A stretch of DNA of 64,000 nucleotides from Agelas oroides (taxonomy: Eukaryota; Porifera; Demospongiae; Agelasida; Agelasidae). The notes below the pieces were generated by a model. The model saw only the letters and a list, made by a program, of their open reading frames with translations, was not told where the DNA came from and searched no databases. How positions within the stretch are numbered: the stretch's first letter is position 1; the number at the start of each line of letters is the position of its first letter. Made by a program: the position numbers and the translations under genes. The stretch spans positions 6,167,066-6,231,065 of the forward strand of contig OX422195.1 in NCBI GenBank assembly GCA_949130485.1, given 5' to 3'. This document shows positions 1 through 12,153 of this stretch, one piece after another.

Positions 1-1035
1 TTGAGCGTGCCCATGACTTCCATTCGCTCATCTGTGTAGGTCTTCAGGACTAAACTGGAGGGGTGCAGGGTCTCGTCGGCAAACATGAATTTTCTGGTAG
101 CTTCAGAAATGATCGACAGGGCGGCGCCTGTATCAACTTCCATGTCGAGCTTCTTCCCATTCAGCAGCATTTGTACTTCGATGGGGTCAGAAGAACGTTC
201 GCCGAGCTTGTGAAGAAGGTATTCATTGTCGCTGCTGTCTTCATGGTCCGATGATTGGTCATCGTCCTGGACGCGATGAGTCTTCCCGCTGTCGCGTCGG
301 CGTGCTTGATCTTGCTTTTTCTTCGGCCGCGTATCTAGTGGTTTCGAGCGGCATACGGGTGCGATGTGTCCCGTCTTCCCACAGGAACGACACTGCGCGT
401 CCCTGAACTTGCAGTCGGCCGGCCCGTGGTTGGTACGGCCGCAACGATAACAACGTCGTGAGTCACTAGGCTTCGGTGGACGACCACTAAGAGCCTTGAT
501 AGTGGGTTCAGTCGTTCTGAAGGCCTTCGTGTTTTGATCGGCAGCTTCCATCCCCTTTGCGATATCCAAGGCCTTGTTGTAAGACAAGTTGTTTCCGATA
601 GCAAACGTCTCTGAATGGTGTCGTGCCGCAAACCGCACACGAAACGGTCACGAAGGGCCTCTTCCAAGGTTGCGCCGAACTGGCAATGGGTTGCCAGTTT
701 TCTCAATGCCGCGTCGTAGTCGGCGATGCTCTCCCCCACGGCTTGCTCCCGTTTGTGAAAGTGGAAGCGTTCAGCGATGACTGAGCGCTTGGGCTCAAAA
801 TGGCTGCGAAGGATCTCTGAAATTTCTGCGAACGATTTGTCGCTCGGAGGGCTCGGTGCCACGAGATCGCTGAGGAGAGCATATGTTGGTGCTCCGATGG
901 AGCTGAGGAGGATGGGGACTCGCTTGGCATTGTCCACATCGTTGGCCGTGAATAGAGGGCTACTCGCTCCAGATATGCCTTGATAGAGTCGGATTCGGGG
1001 TCAAATTCGTTCAAGCGTCCATACTGCGTAGCCAT
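1..1035 (-). pseudogene. Gypsy Gag with zinc knuckle and start of protease
   Basis: The Gag start at 1035 gives a product beginning MATQYGRLNEFDPESDSI, a family-typical Gag N-terminus. Further on come the FHFHKREQAVGESIADY and LRDRFVCGLRHD motifs of metazoan Ty3/Gypsy Gag. Around 355-460 the minus strand encodes a CCHC zinc knuckle, which binds nucleic acid. Near 110-160 it encodes a retropepsin-like active-site stretch with DTGAA. Reverse transcriptase and integrase would lie left of the window. Treated as a fossil. Confidence 0.8.
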
Positions 1036-1065
1036 GGCGTGAATCCGGATCGCTCGTCGCCAAAA

Positions 1066-1312
1066 TGTGGTATCGCAGCCGCCGTGGTATCAAGAAATTA
1101 GTGCCTTGAACAATTACTCAACTCAACTCAGGAAAAAGGACACACGGACCATACAGCCTAACTATTTATAGGATACAGCAGGAAAGGAAAGTTCTAGAAG
1201 CACACAGACTGACAATACCAAATAAGTACAAAAAGAGAAGTGAGAAAAGATAACACATGACCTTGCACTAAAAGGTTCTCACAGACTAATAGTCACATTA
1301 GCAGATACCACA
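1066..1312 (-). repeat. 5' LTR of the Gypsy element
   Basis: This 247-bp segment starts and ends with the inverted repeat TGTGGTATC / GATACCACA, keeping the canonical TG...CA ends. On the minus strand its inner end directly abuts the primer-binding leader at about 1050-1065. The right outer edge at 1312/1313 should be the insertion site. The matching target duplication would be beyond the left end of the window. Confidence 0.8.
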
Positions 1313-1574
1313 GTACCCATGCAGGCTCTTGGTGGATAGGAGCCTGGGTACGAGGCTACATCATTGCTAAAGCATGAATTTGGCCAAGGGTTGCAAACAT
1401 ATGGACTTGTTTAGCAAACAGATCCCATATTTCCCTTATCCCTCAAGTTAAATAGCTGTCAAGCAGACACACTGGTACCATTTTGAATTTCTTGTAAGCT
1501 AAAATGATTAGCTTCATTCCCAGGTTAAGCAACAGAAAGCCAGACAGGGCCTGAAAACAAGGTCTATTAATAGT
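1313..1574. other. non-coding, one short repeat relic
   Basis: No exon-like sequence is seen. Near 1341-1360 there is one arm of a small dispersed palindrome (agcctgggtacgaggct) that recurs through the window. Confidence 0.5.
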
Positions 1575-2122
1575 TACCGTCATTATTCATTATTCGGTAG
1601 ACAATTAAATCTGGCTTCCGCTAGATTAGATTCATAAAACTTCCAGGAAGCCAATTTCTTCCTTTGGTCATCGAAGCACATTTTCCAAGAAAAGCACTAG
1701 CCACGCACTAAGGCCTCTTTGGCCCAGGGAGTGTTGCCTGTAGTACCAAAATTATCATAGGCTTTCCCAGAAGTGTAATAGGCTCCGAGAACTTCCATCG
1801 TCTGAGCTGTCTGCCAGCGACTATTGTCCGTACTTGTTTTGATAAGAACACAGTCTGGGTGCATTACAACGCCACTGCAGTGACTTCACAATGTTGTTTT
1901 GATAAGAACGCTTCCTGGTGCACTCGTTCTGCCCGTGACTTCGCCTTTTTGTTTGCTAAAAACGCTTCGTGGTGTCTACTACAACGGGCTCTTCCGCTAA
2001 ATTGGATTCACTCGAAAATAATTAGTGCAGCTACCTTCCGCATAATTGGATTACCAAAAATTGAATTTCTTCCGCTACATTGGATCTACCGAATAGAACG
2101 AATAGAACGAATAATGACGGTA
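1575..2122. mobile_element. non-autonomous TIR DNA transposon (MITE), about 550 bp
   Basis: The ends are inverted copies of TACCGTCATTATTC. The next sequence inside is also roughly inverted (TTCGGTAG against CTACCGAA). Internally the phrase tgttttgataagaac occurs twice, with a related third copy, each followed by a similar tail, so the body has a degenerate internal repeat. No transposase frame is seen. The superfamily is not assigned because the target duplication is unclear. Confidence 0.65.
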
Positions 2123-2985
2123 GTAGAGAAATGGCTTCAAGTATTTGGCAGTGATTGACCATTTAGATGGTCTGTGTTTGAGCCTAGTTATACAATATCT
2201 ACATAAAAATCACTAAAATGGAACAATTCCAGCATTATCCAAACCACCATAACTTCAAACATGCTTAGCATGCAAACAATATACCAGTTATCAAAATCAG
2301 CCTTGTACCATAACTGCTAGCATGGTGCCCCACCCAGCTTTTGTTAAATAACTACATGTAATTACCCCCAAGATGCAAATTATATTAAAAAGTTAATACA
2401 CAGGCCAGACAAAGTGATGTACATCCAATGAGTGTATACAGAGGAATAAATGGTGTCTTTCATAGACAGGATAGGGTGTGGAGTGAGATGAATTGGCTCT
2501 TTCTGGGAATTCTGCTGCAAAAACTGTTGTGTTCCAAATAGAATCACCAAGTCCCCTGGTTTACTACAGCCCTCTACTCTGCTATGGAACCCAACCCAGG
2601 TCCTCCTCCAAGTACCCCTGTGGACAGTGTTAGCAGGGCAGCGAAGTAGAGTGATGAGGGAAAGCTCTGTGACAGGTATGAACTTTGGTACCATTGCAAT
2701 TGTGTGTACTTGGACATGGCAGAGTACTAACACCTAGGAAGCCAGATGACCTTTGGCACAGTCCAAGCTGTGTTCTACCTCCTTTCTCTGATTCCTATTT
2801 TGACAGTTCATGTTCCAGCATACACAGTGACAGTGTACTGAACAAAGAGACGGAAAATGTAGCTGTACCCAACATGCAAATCAACTGGTGTTCTGTCATC
2901 TCAACAATCAGTGCCTGCTCTCCAAGGTGCACCAACCACAGATTTTCCTTGACCAATGCAAGCAGCAGAGCCTAGTTCTTGGCAT
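2123..2985. other. no gene recognised
   Basis: Short open frames (for example 2685-2975 on the plus strand) have no recognisable domain and no splice context. The right part may be the eroded 5' portion of the LINE that becomes recognisable at about 2990. Confidence 0.4.
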
Positions 2986-2989
2986 TAGC

Positions 2990-4065
2990 TTGACAACACC
3001 ATCACAGACACAGTAGTAACATCACAGAAACAGAAACAGAAGAGGAAGAGGTGTATGGTTTATGTCAGTCATCGCATGTGTGACAAGCGAAGGATGGACC
3101 TTGAGAATCACAAGCTTGAAGCATTACAGCAAACACTCCATTCTAGTGTGTAATCTATACCGTTCACCATCAAGCGCAGTCACCTATTGGTCTGTCCTGA
3201 GAGACAAGTTTGAGTCAGCAGCCAGTGAAATCAAAGAACTCATTCCATTAGGTGACATCAATTTTGACGCCATCCCATGCAAACTGGCCTTGCAGATCTT
3301 GCCATGGAACTAAATACCATGTTAAATTTTATAGCTGAACCTACCAGAGTGATGGAGCCTTCTAGTACGACAATTGATTTGTGGTTCTCTACAAATGCAA
3401 GTCAACTTGCTCACAAAGTGGCTGTGTGCATACTTCCCTCAGTGACCATATTATGATATATGGGGTGTTGAAAGCAAAGGTCACAAGTACTGAGAATTGC
3501 GATGTGTAGCCAAATGCAATACTGAGGACCTACTGTCTGATCTTGCCACAACACCTTGAAGCCTGGTTGACTCATGTTAGGACATTGACGACATGTTGGA
3601 ATGCTAAAAACAACTGTTCTTCCATGTACTAGACTCACATGCACCCAAGAAGTCAGTACAAGTTAGAGGACATAATCTTCCATGGATCAGTGCTGAAATC
3701 CGTGTACTGCTCTGAACAAGAAACAACTTCGATCCTAAGGCACAGAAGATCAAAGATCCTGATGATTGCCAGAAGTACAGGAAGCTGAGAAACAAATCCA
3801 ACATATTTCTGAGAAGGATAAAGATCTTGCTCATAATCAGGGCAATCCACAGGCAGTTTGGAAGGATTTCAACAAGATCATTGGGAAAGGATGCAAGGAA
3901 TGTTCAATCCAAATAAATGATTAGCCTCGTTTCCAGGCCCTTTTCAAACGGGCCTGGGAACGAGGCTAAAATAAATAGTCAGGAATTCAACACATTTTTT
4001 GAACTGTATCCTACTGATAATAGCCCAGTTGATTTTGAAGCATTGGAAAAGTTTCAGTGTCAAGC
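2990..4065 (+). pseudogene. decayed LINE, AP-endonuclease region (CR1/L2/Jockey-like)
   Basis: Translations in shifting plus-strand frames show the landmarks of an apurinic-type LINE endonuclease. They are VCNLYRSPSS at about 3150, LGDINFDA at about 3250, EPTRVMEPSSTTIDLWFS at about 3340-3395, and a connector reading WKDFNKIIGKGC at about 3860. After a small inserted foldback element the LINE resumes (QEFNTFFELYPTDNSP, about 3980-4025). Several frameshifts and stops are present and no reverse transcriptase follows, so it is a dead 5' fragment. The exact clade is not assignable by eye. Confidence 0.75.
3922..3968. mobile_element. 47-bp foldback MITE inserted in the LINE
   Basis: A near-perfect palindrome with arms TAGCCTCGTTTCCAGGCCC and GGGCCTGGGAACGAGGCTA. 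It splits the LINE reading frame. AAATAAAT flanks it on both sides, which suggests an approximately 8-bp target duplication with some extra bases on the left. Arms of the same family recur at about 1341, 4155, 4838, 6085, 20285, 21290, 21671, 43619 and 62297. Confidence 0.7.
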
Positions 4066-7000
4066 ATAGCTAATTGGCTGAAAACAAACCATTTTTGAAT
4101 GGTGAACGTCTATATTTAAATGGCTTGAATTATTCACTGCTATTGGAATGTAGCTTCGTTCCCAGGCTCTCCACACTTGTGCTCAACCCTTAGCTCATTC
4201 CCAGGCCTTCACCACCGTCCAGTTTTTGATCGCTTACAGTATGCAAAAATGGAGGGGGAAGGCCTGGGAGGTTTAGGGATACAGCTCGTTGTTCGGTAGA
4301 CTCGAGGCTGATCAATGTGAGTTACAACAATCAGGCACATCGCCCATCTGTCTACCCTCTGTCTACCTGACATCATGCACGTAATTAAATCTCCTAGGCT
4401 TTCCTCCACCGTATTTCAGTATCCCAAATCTTAAATGAAGGTTTTGGCACTAACCACCCCGAATAGAAGGCAGGCTGCTCAGTCACGATGGCATACTGAA
4501 ATAATGTACAATGGTTGAAGTCACTACAGGTAAGGGGTCATGAATGAACAACGGTAATACACCACAGCAATTCAGCTCATGGTTTGAGTGTGAAGCATAC
4601 TCAGTGCCTGACAGGTGCAGTGGCTAGCAAACCCTGTTGCTAATGCTGCATGCATCATGGTCTGTGTGCCATGACAAAACATGAAACCAGCAGAATACTG
4701 CTCACTCAGCACGCTGATCAAGCATCTCCCTAGTTAGAAGTGAGCAATAACTTGGAAACATGACTACAAGTAGTATAGACCATACTACCACTGCATAGTG
4801 GTTGAAAGGCAGTCGACACATTTTGGCTAATGTTCCATAGCCTCGAACCCAGGCTTTTCATCCCAGAATTTTGCCTCACAGGCTAAATCGAGAATGGAAT
4901 GCCTGGGTTTGAGGCTAGCCTTCCTGTGACTTTGGAATGAAGTAATGGTGCTCAATCCCAAGTGGAAAGCATCTCCATTAAGTGCTTACATAAAGGGAAG
5001 AACTTTTCTCAGGCTGCCAATGGGTTTTGGCAAGTCACATTTGTGTTACACAGTTATACCTTCCATTTTGTAAACATTGCCCTAGTTTGGTGTTGCAGTT
5101 CCAGCAACATATGCTGGGGTCAGAAGAACTGGGTAAGAGGCTAGGTGAAAGTTGTACTCAGTTCTTGGGCAATACATGTGATGAACAGTGGTTTGATGCA
5201 TGCTCACATAATTCTAAGCTTTTCCTCACTTGCAGTATGTTAAAGTGGGAAAGAGCCTGGTAGACTTTGTCATGTTAGTGACATCAAAGGTAAAAAGATA
5301 GTTGAATTGGGCTAGGGAGCACCGGGGCTCAAAACAGTGAGATGAATGAAGGTACCAGGCAAATTGCCACCTACTACTTAAGTGGGAGTGACTGTCATAC
5401 AAAAGTGATGAACATGTTGGTTGAATGATAAAAAGCAAAACTTGTCCTTTCGTTCTGAAGTGTTGGTATTTGCTGATTACCATAAGCTTGCAATATGCCC
5501 CCTTTTGTACAGTGTAAAGTGGAGAGGTGTTTACATGAATTTTCAATCAGTTTCGACCATACACCAGTTCAAAGAGATATTATTCACAAGGTCAACAACA
5601 ACTCAAGATGACTGCCATGGCTTTTCAGAAGAATGGCAGTGTTGCTGGTCATGCACTACGTGAAATCAAGCACCACTTGTGTTGGTACTATGCCAAGGGG
5701 TACCAGGGTAACTTGAATTGTCAGTGGTGACAGGGAACAACTCGTTAAGTTCATACTGTGAGTAATAAAAACCTGTGCAGTGATCTGCAAGTGAGGCAAG
5801 TGGTTTCATTTACAAAACACTCAAAAGCTCACTAATAGCTTGCCTAGCACCATGGGGCATTTATGTAAGAACTTGGGGGATAAAGAGAAGGGAGGGCATT
5901 TCCTTGCAGGGGCATACTAGTGGGAGCTTATGGTACATCATGCCTAAATCTTTACTGGGCCCTCCCTCACTTCATTGTACTGGAACTCTAGGATAAACTA
6001 GGGAATGCAGTGCATTGTGAAGCAAGCATTAGCATGTACTAGTGTTTCATAGCACAACCTTCCACTTTCATCTCGCATAACAATAGCCTCATTCCCAGGT
6101 CCTCCCCTCCAATTAAAACTGGAAGCAGGAAATGACTGGGGAAGAGTTTAGAGTTTCATTGTACAATGTTCATGTACAGTGGGCTTGAGCATGTGTTCAT
6201 CTCGACTGCATTGTACACTGGTTCCAACTTGGGGAACAAGGGGGTAGAGTTAAAAAGGCAAGTTTAATTTGTACAGCTCCTCCAAACTTAACGGGGCACA
6301 CATAAACACTTGGACCTGGAGATTGGGGGCCAAGGACTGGGGACCCAAAGATAGGGAGACCTGAGGACCCAGAGTCTTGAGGGCTGTGTTGTACTGCAAC
6401 TGCTATGGCAGAAATACAGTTATAGGCAATCTGTGCTGATGTTGCAAGCCCAAACTCACAGCTATGTCTCAATATGCATGCCAAAGTGTTACATATTCAT
6501 GATAGCATACGATGTCATTTCACACTATTCTAAATTTTGTTGATCCTCAGAATATTCTTCTATCAGTCTTGCAAAGCCAGACTTGCACACTTAAAGTGAC
6601 AGCAAGTCTGCCTTCGCTGTCAGCCGGTCTGTAGATTAATATGCATGTCATCTTCAACCCCGGCACTTCTGTGCATATAAAGGAGACTATTCTCAGGTTT
6701 ACAGAGTGAAAAAGGAATGAAACAAGCTAGTGGATAATGTGAAATAGTACAATCCAGTGTTCACTGTTTATAATGTCCCAAAGTCGCCATAAAACTATGC
6801 AACAACTTGTAGAGAATTTTCAATTATCAGTGACTTCAAACAGATCAGTAGCTAACCTGTCACAATGCAGAATATGGGTTGTTGTAAAACAGTTCCAAAG
6901 AAGTGAAGAAGGTTTGGGTGATCCACCAACCTCCAGACCTCCAACTAAAAAAAATAATAATAAAATAAACTATAAACTAGAATGAGATTAGAAAAGACTA

Positions 7001-7104
7001 TCTATATATAAGCATAAAACTGCAAAGCCAGAGCTAAAATATTCATTATAGTTAGAAAACTAGAAAATACTAGTATACTTTCAACACTGCCTGACAATAT
7101 ACAG
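4066..7104. other. gene-poor stretch
   Basis: No open frame here shows a recognisable domain or a chain of splice-compatible exons. Apart from foldback arms at about 4155-4200, 4838-4917 and 6085 there is a short inverted repeat at about 6575-6605 (cagacttgc / gcaagtctg). Everything else looks like unique AT-rich intergenic DNA. Confidence 0.5.
4838..4917. mobile_element. foldback MITE of the GCCTCG-CCCAGGC family
   Basis: Arms TAGCCTCGAACCCAGGC and GCCTGGGTTTGAGGCTA enclose about 46 bp. It is the same family as the palindrome in the LINE at 3922-3968, with a longer loop. Confidence 0.7.
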
Positions 7105-7791
7105 TTAATTGAACTGCTGCAGCTGGTAACTGCAAGCGATGGGACTCTTCATAACCCTGCCTAACTGATACCAGAACAGACCACTTAGGAATGGCATCAG
7201 GGCTAGGGCAGGCGAGGTAGGGGTATAACTGCAACTGATAGCTGAAGGAAGGCGTCTCAGCCTGAGAGTACCCCCGCTAACGGGTTGGGGGAGAACTGGT
7301 CTATGACCTACCCTACCCAACCGACCCCAGCCATATCACTGACCAGAAACTTAGCTGGACAGGAAGGCACACCTAGCGTAGCTATATCACTAATGCCCAC
7401 AAAATGGGGAGGGGCGACAGGGAGGGACGAACAGCATGCAGCTCACTGGAGGCGGCTAGACCACGAGGTGACTAACAGCTACTGCGCATGCTCGTACCGG
7501 CCCACATGTGCGCCTTAGCCTGGGAATGGCGCCAACACTCGTTCAATTAACTAGGGTTGAACTAGTCCAACCCACATTTAATTGAACTGCTGCAGCTGGT
7601 AACTGCAAGCGATGGGACACTTCATAACCCTGCCTAACTGATACCAGAACAGACCACTTAGGAATGGCATCAGGGCTAGGGCAGGCAAGGTAGGGGTATA
7701 ACCGCAACTGATAGCTGAAGGAAGGCGTCTCAGCCTGAGAGTCCCCCCGCTAACGGGTTGGGGAGAACTGGTCTATGACCTACCCTACCCA
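7105..7791 (-). repeat. B1-A2-B2 split-repeat block of the Ngaro element
   Basis: B2 (7105-7319) and B1 (7578-7791) are about 215-bp direct repeats that differ at only a few positions. A2 (7431-7577) lies between them and directly abuts B1, with about 111 bp between A2 and B2. The A2/B1 boundary carries a short TT-type join that also occurs at the outer edges of A1 and B2, as expected when a circular intermediate is integrated by a tyrosine recombinase. Confidence 0.85.
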
Positions 7792-8033
7792 GAGGGAGAA
7801 GGTTAACAACCTGAACCCCGACCCCAACCCTACTGCCACCCTGATATTGACAATTAGGGAAAATGAATCCTACTCAAGAGTACTCCCCACTACGTAATGT
7901 ATGCCCACAATACATCACTCCCCTTGTACACAAAACCACAGCAATTCGCAACTGACAACAGACTCATACTCTATAGAACACACGATGACTGTGACAACAG
8001 CCCAAATAGTGAGCATGACATCCACCACAACAA

Positions 8034-9059
8034 TTACTGAGCTACCAGTGACTTTGATACGCTACAAAGAGTTTCTCTGGGGGTGTGGATGTACACGGTG
8101 TACGCTGAGCTCTCCCAGCGGCCCAGAGTCTTGATGAGAGAGTCTGGCAACCCTCGTAACGCTGCTGTAGTGGCGGCCCCTATATGGAAGCTATGGCCGG
8201 AGTACCTTGTGTCGTCCACTCCCTGCCTTCGCAGGGCTGCCCGAACGGACGAGACAAAACGGTCTCGAGTCAAGTACCTTCCATCCGCAAACGTGAAGAA
8301 TGGGCCTGGTGACGTACCCCTGAGTACCATATAAGCTAGGACCGCTGACACTGGGCATAGATCTGCATGAGAGCGACCTAGATAAATGGACACCCCGTGA
8401 CGGAAGGGGTCCGTCTTAGAGGCCTTAATACGTACCTCAAGGTATTGAGGGTCTGTCGTGTTATCCACGCGGACATTGCCCGCTGACAGGTGGATAGCCC
8501 CGTCATAAGCCGAATCAGCCGGCACAACAATTTCACCTGATCGCAAGAAACCGAAGAAACACATACAGCACGCTACCCACAGCATTGTACCATCAACGAG
8601 AACAGGAAACTTCTCCCACGACGAACGGAGGTGACGGAGGATATCAATAGTTATTGGCAGCCGAGACTGTTGGCGACCTGAAGACAACTTACGAAGGCCT
8701 TTAATCTGGTACTTCAGTTGAGGCATATCCCCCATCTTAGGATCTCCTAAGCCCAGAGAGATTTGAGCATGACGCACTGCCGATAAGTAGCCTTTGACCG
8801 TGCTCGCTGATAGGCCCTCTTGAAAGAGGTAGCCTACAAAGTATGAGAGTGACCATTCAGAGGTAGGGTAAGGGGTAATACCAAACAACGAGCAAAAACG
8901 GATGTAACGGTTGGCACCAGATTGGTACGATTTCTTAGTTGAGTTGGCTAAACCGGCAGAAAACAACTGCTGAACAGCTGGGTCCAACAATGAGAGGTCC
9001 AGTCTGGCTGATTGTGCAGCAGAAGTGCGCAGAGTGATGGGGGCAGAGGGGTACGGCAT
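8034..9059 (-). pseudogene. tyrosine recombinase of the Ngaro element
   Basis: A 341-residue frame with the two-part layout of a tyrosine recombinase. The N-terminal core-binding helices include STKKSYQSGANRYIRFC and ASTVKGYLSAVRH. The C-terminal catalytic domain carries FFGFLRSGEI, then KTDPFRHG, and an SGHS...IGAATTA segment near the end. In this family the enzyme integrates circular cDNA. It is the last coding unit before the B1 repeat. Reported as part of a fossil element. Confidence 0.85.
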
Positions 9060-9129
9060 GACACTGCTGCCGGGACCTGAGAGAAGAAGGAGGATAGGTT
9101 ATTGCGGGAAATAGCATCTGCCAGTACAT

Positions 9130-10618
9130 TATACGTGCCCGGGAGATATACTGCCTGTAACGAGATGTTGTAACGTGATCGGATGAAGAACAGACAACGT
9201 AAGAGATGTATTATCAGTTGCACTTTGCTGTAGCCAGAATTGACTACTGCGACTGCTCCCTGGTTATCACACTGAACTACGACAGAAGCATTCTACCACC
9301 TCGGACCCCATACCGCACACGCGAAGACGATCGGTAGTAACTCCTGAAACGTAATGCTGTCCTCCTGATTGCTTCCCACCCCGGTGTATGGAGAGTCACC
9401 CCATTTGTACTGCAGCCAGAACGGAGGGTAGACTGCCCCACAGCCGACACTGCCGGAGGCATCTGTGGCAAACTGCGCCTGAACTTGGGGTGGACTGAAG
9501 CGGCGTGGCAGGCTGATGCCATTCAGTGGTGCGAAAAATGTATGCCACCACAGTAAGTCGGACCGGAACGAAGCATTTAACCGAACAAAGTGGTAGGGCT
9601 TCTTTGGGATCGATAGGAGCTCAAACATGCGACGAAGAAAGGTTTTCCCTGGCTGAACCACTCTGCTTGCATGGCCAAGAGAACCCACCAGAGATTCGAG
9701 CTCCCTCCTCGTGCAAGATCTGCGGTCAAGCCATTCTGTAATCATTGTCTGCAATGCGGCTACCTTCTCGGCCGGAAGACGGATCTCTAGCTGTGCAGAG
9801 TCCAGCTCAAATCCCAGAAAGGTCAATCGCGTTGTCGGTCCCTCCGACTTGTTGGCGGCCACTGGCAAGCCCAGTTCCCCGAATACTCACAAGAGGATTG
9901 ATAATGCACGCTCGCACTCTGGGGAGTTAGGGGCTCCGACCAACAGGAAATCGTCCAAGTAGTGGAGGACCACTTCTATGCCTTCTTGCCTCAGGATCCA
10001 CTCTACGGCATCGGCTAGAGCGTTAAAAATTTTTGGTGCCGATCTGAGCCCGAAAGGTAAGGCTGTGTCAATATATAGGGCATTCTCCCATATTGTACCC
10101 AGCAGCCACCGATCATCAGGGTGTACCGGAACCAACCGGTATGCGCTCTGAATGTCGACTTTGGCTAGCAATGCTCCAGCCCCTTTTACTATGACGGCTT
10201 TAGCCGCATCATCTATCGTGACGTAGTTCAAGGAACATACTGCAGAAGGTATCCCATCATTAACACTGTGACCTTCTGGGGAGGACAAGTCCGTTATCAG
10301 CCTCCATTTCCCCGGAGACTTCTTAGGAATGACCCCGAGGGGGCTGAGCTGGACCTGTGGAAATTCCTCAACTGGCAGCGGACCCAATACTCGTCCCGCT
10401 GCACACTCTAACGCCAGGTAGTCCCGTACTACTTGTGGGTGCTCTGAGGTAGACAGCATGTTACGACTGGCCCGATGGCAGGGCTGGGAGACATCAAAAC
10501 CTAAGCGGAACCCATACCGCAGCCCGGATGTGATATAGTCACGAAATCGCTGGTCCGGGTGGCGGGTTAACTTGTGGTCCCATGCTTGCCAGTGTAGAGG
10601 GGTGGAGATCACTTGCAT
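9130..10618 (-). pseudogene. reverse transcriptase and RNase H of the Ngaro element
   Basis: The first frame (9887-10618) carries RT landmarks: LGVIPKKSPGKWRLITDLS, KVDIQSAYR, LPFGLRSAPKIFNALADA and the catalytic YLDDFLL. The second (about 9293-9868) continues with TFLGFELDS, the RT thumb, and an RNase H segment (FATDASGSVGCGA). Near 9130-9220 the RNase H C-terminus appears (YLPGTYNVLADAISRN). No methyltransferase separates RNase H from the recombinase. Fossil; the frames are reported separately. Confidence 0.85.
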
Positions 10619-10934
10619 TGTGGTTGGGAGAGTATGGGTGGTGAGGGTGGGCTTACAGGCGTCAAGAGCCAGGAGGTCATCTATGTATGTATACTACCCT
10701 GCGGGAGAGTGGCAACAACATCTAGTCATGCTCAGGGATACACATAGGGGGGGGGGGGGGGGCAACTGGTGTTATGTACCCTGCTGACCCTATACTAAAG
10801 ACTGGGACAAACATGTCCTACCGGATTTATAATCATAACCAGAAGAGTAGTGTGAACCAGATTCGGTGCATGCAGCATACAAAATATGAACTAATGGCAT
10901 GCTAGGATACACTGCTAGCCTAACTCGTATATGA

Positions 10935-12131
10935 TTATCTGTGTAGTTTGGGAATGGAATAAGGCCTTGCTGTCTCTCGACGATTAGCTGCTGTGAATGA
11001 GTGAGCTGGAGCCGGACCTGGGGCTTTAGACCCCTGTGGGCATGAGGACGCTGGGTGATCCCCGTTGCACTTCAGGCACGCATGGCGGTAACGGCATTTG
11101 GGGAATCTGCACCGATTGTCATTAGGGGTTAATTTGGGACCACTTCCTGTTGCCCATGATGGCAGCTTGGCGGCGAAAGGCAGCATCATATCTAACCCAT
11201 GCCAGGCCGGAGAAATCCTGGCTCACACGAGTGATGGTCACCAAGTAGGCCATGAGCTCGGGTACGACCCCATGATAGCGGCTAGCCAGCACGCTGACAT
11301 ACGATGTGTAGCAGTGAATCCATGTAAATATGTCTGTCACCTGTCGAGGGCGGCAGGGGGGGGAGACGTTTTGAGTCCTCTTCCTCCAACTTAGCACCTG
11401 ACCAGAACTCTGGTAACATCTCCGCCATTTCGATATACTCCCAGCGGAGTATCTTGCTAGCTAGCTTGGGGGGCACTGGTGGGAGGCTTTCCCCGACGTA
11501 AACCCCCGCCATAGGGAGTGGTGCACAAGATGCTGCAAGCGGGAGCAGGTTTATCATATTGCTGTCACTGATTGCATTGATGGTGGCTACGCCGGTCGAC
11601 GAACTCGGTAGTAGCGAGCTTCCAGCCGTCAGGGCTGGTGGCACCGGGGTAGTGGGTGACGGCCCACTCGAGGTAACGGTGGTATGCGCGCCGGGTCCGA
11701 TGACCAGTGACGGGGGGGTACCCACGGGATCGGAAATGGTTGGAAGCCCAGCGAGGGCTGTAGGCGGTGACATTGCGCCAAGGGATATGCCTAGATGGAC
11801 ATAAGCATGGGCCATATGAAACCCTCACTGGGGGCCATAGCTAGTTAAATGATACCCAGGCAGTGGGTAATATATGTGCACCATGGACTCGGCCAGGATA
11901 GAGAATATGAGGGGAGTTCGTGGTACCGCATGCTGAGTGGGGTTACTCACCTCCGGCGACACCTGATGGACCCTGGGGGGTGCCGTGCTCCGCCAGAGAC
12001 TCGTTGACAATGGTTCGAATGGTGGTTGCCAGATCGGCGACTCCAACGACCTGAATTGGAGTGGGTTGGGGTGTCTCACCCGTCGCAACCGCGTCCACAG
12101 GGAGGTCCGTGCCTTCGCGCTCCGACATCAC
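10935..12131 (-). pseudogene. Gag-like ORF1 region of the Ngaro element
   Basis: Minus-strand frames from 12131 down encode a Gag-like protein of the DIRS/Ngaro order. It starts MMSEREGTDLPVDAV, followed by a proline/serine-rich middle. A conserved block reads VTDIFTWIHCY, then PELMAYLVTITRVSQDFSG and VRYDAAFRRQAA. Last comes a cysteine/histidine cluster (CRFPKCRYRHACLKCNG) like the zinc finger of these ORF1 proteins. It lies directly after A1, as expected. Fossil, in more than one frame. Confidence 0.75.
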
Positions 12132-12153
12132 CAGGCAAAATGGTTGGAAACGT

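Larger units (their letters stand above)
1..1312 (-). mobile_element. Ty3/Gypsy LTR retrotransposon fossil, 5' part
   Basis: The element reads on the minus strand and enters from the left window edge, so only its 5' LTR, leader and the gag-to-protease part are present. The LTR (1066-1312) is followed by a leader containing TTTGGCGACGAG, typical of Gypsy primer-binding regions. Next come a Gag-like region, a zinc knuckle and a retropepsin-like segment. The coding part spreads over more than one frame, so it looks broken in a few places. The other LTR lies outside the window, so age cannot be estimated from LTR divergence. Confidence 0.85.

Noticed and set aside
5027-6484. Small genes among the 60-100-codon frames between 4.9 and 6.5 kb
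   Set aside because: No domain, no splice-compatible neighbours and no codon bias; lengths are within chance expectation.
11559-11828. Plus-strand frames of 80-90 codons at the Gag-like region
   Set aside because: They are shadows of the minus-strand Ngaro ORF1.
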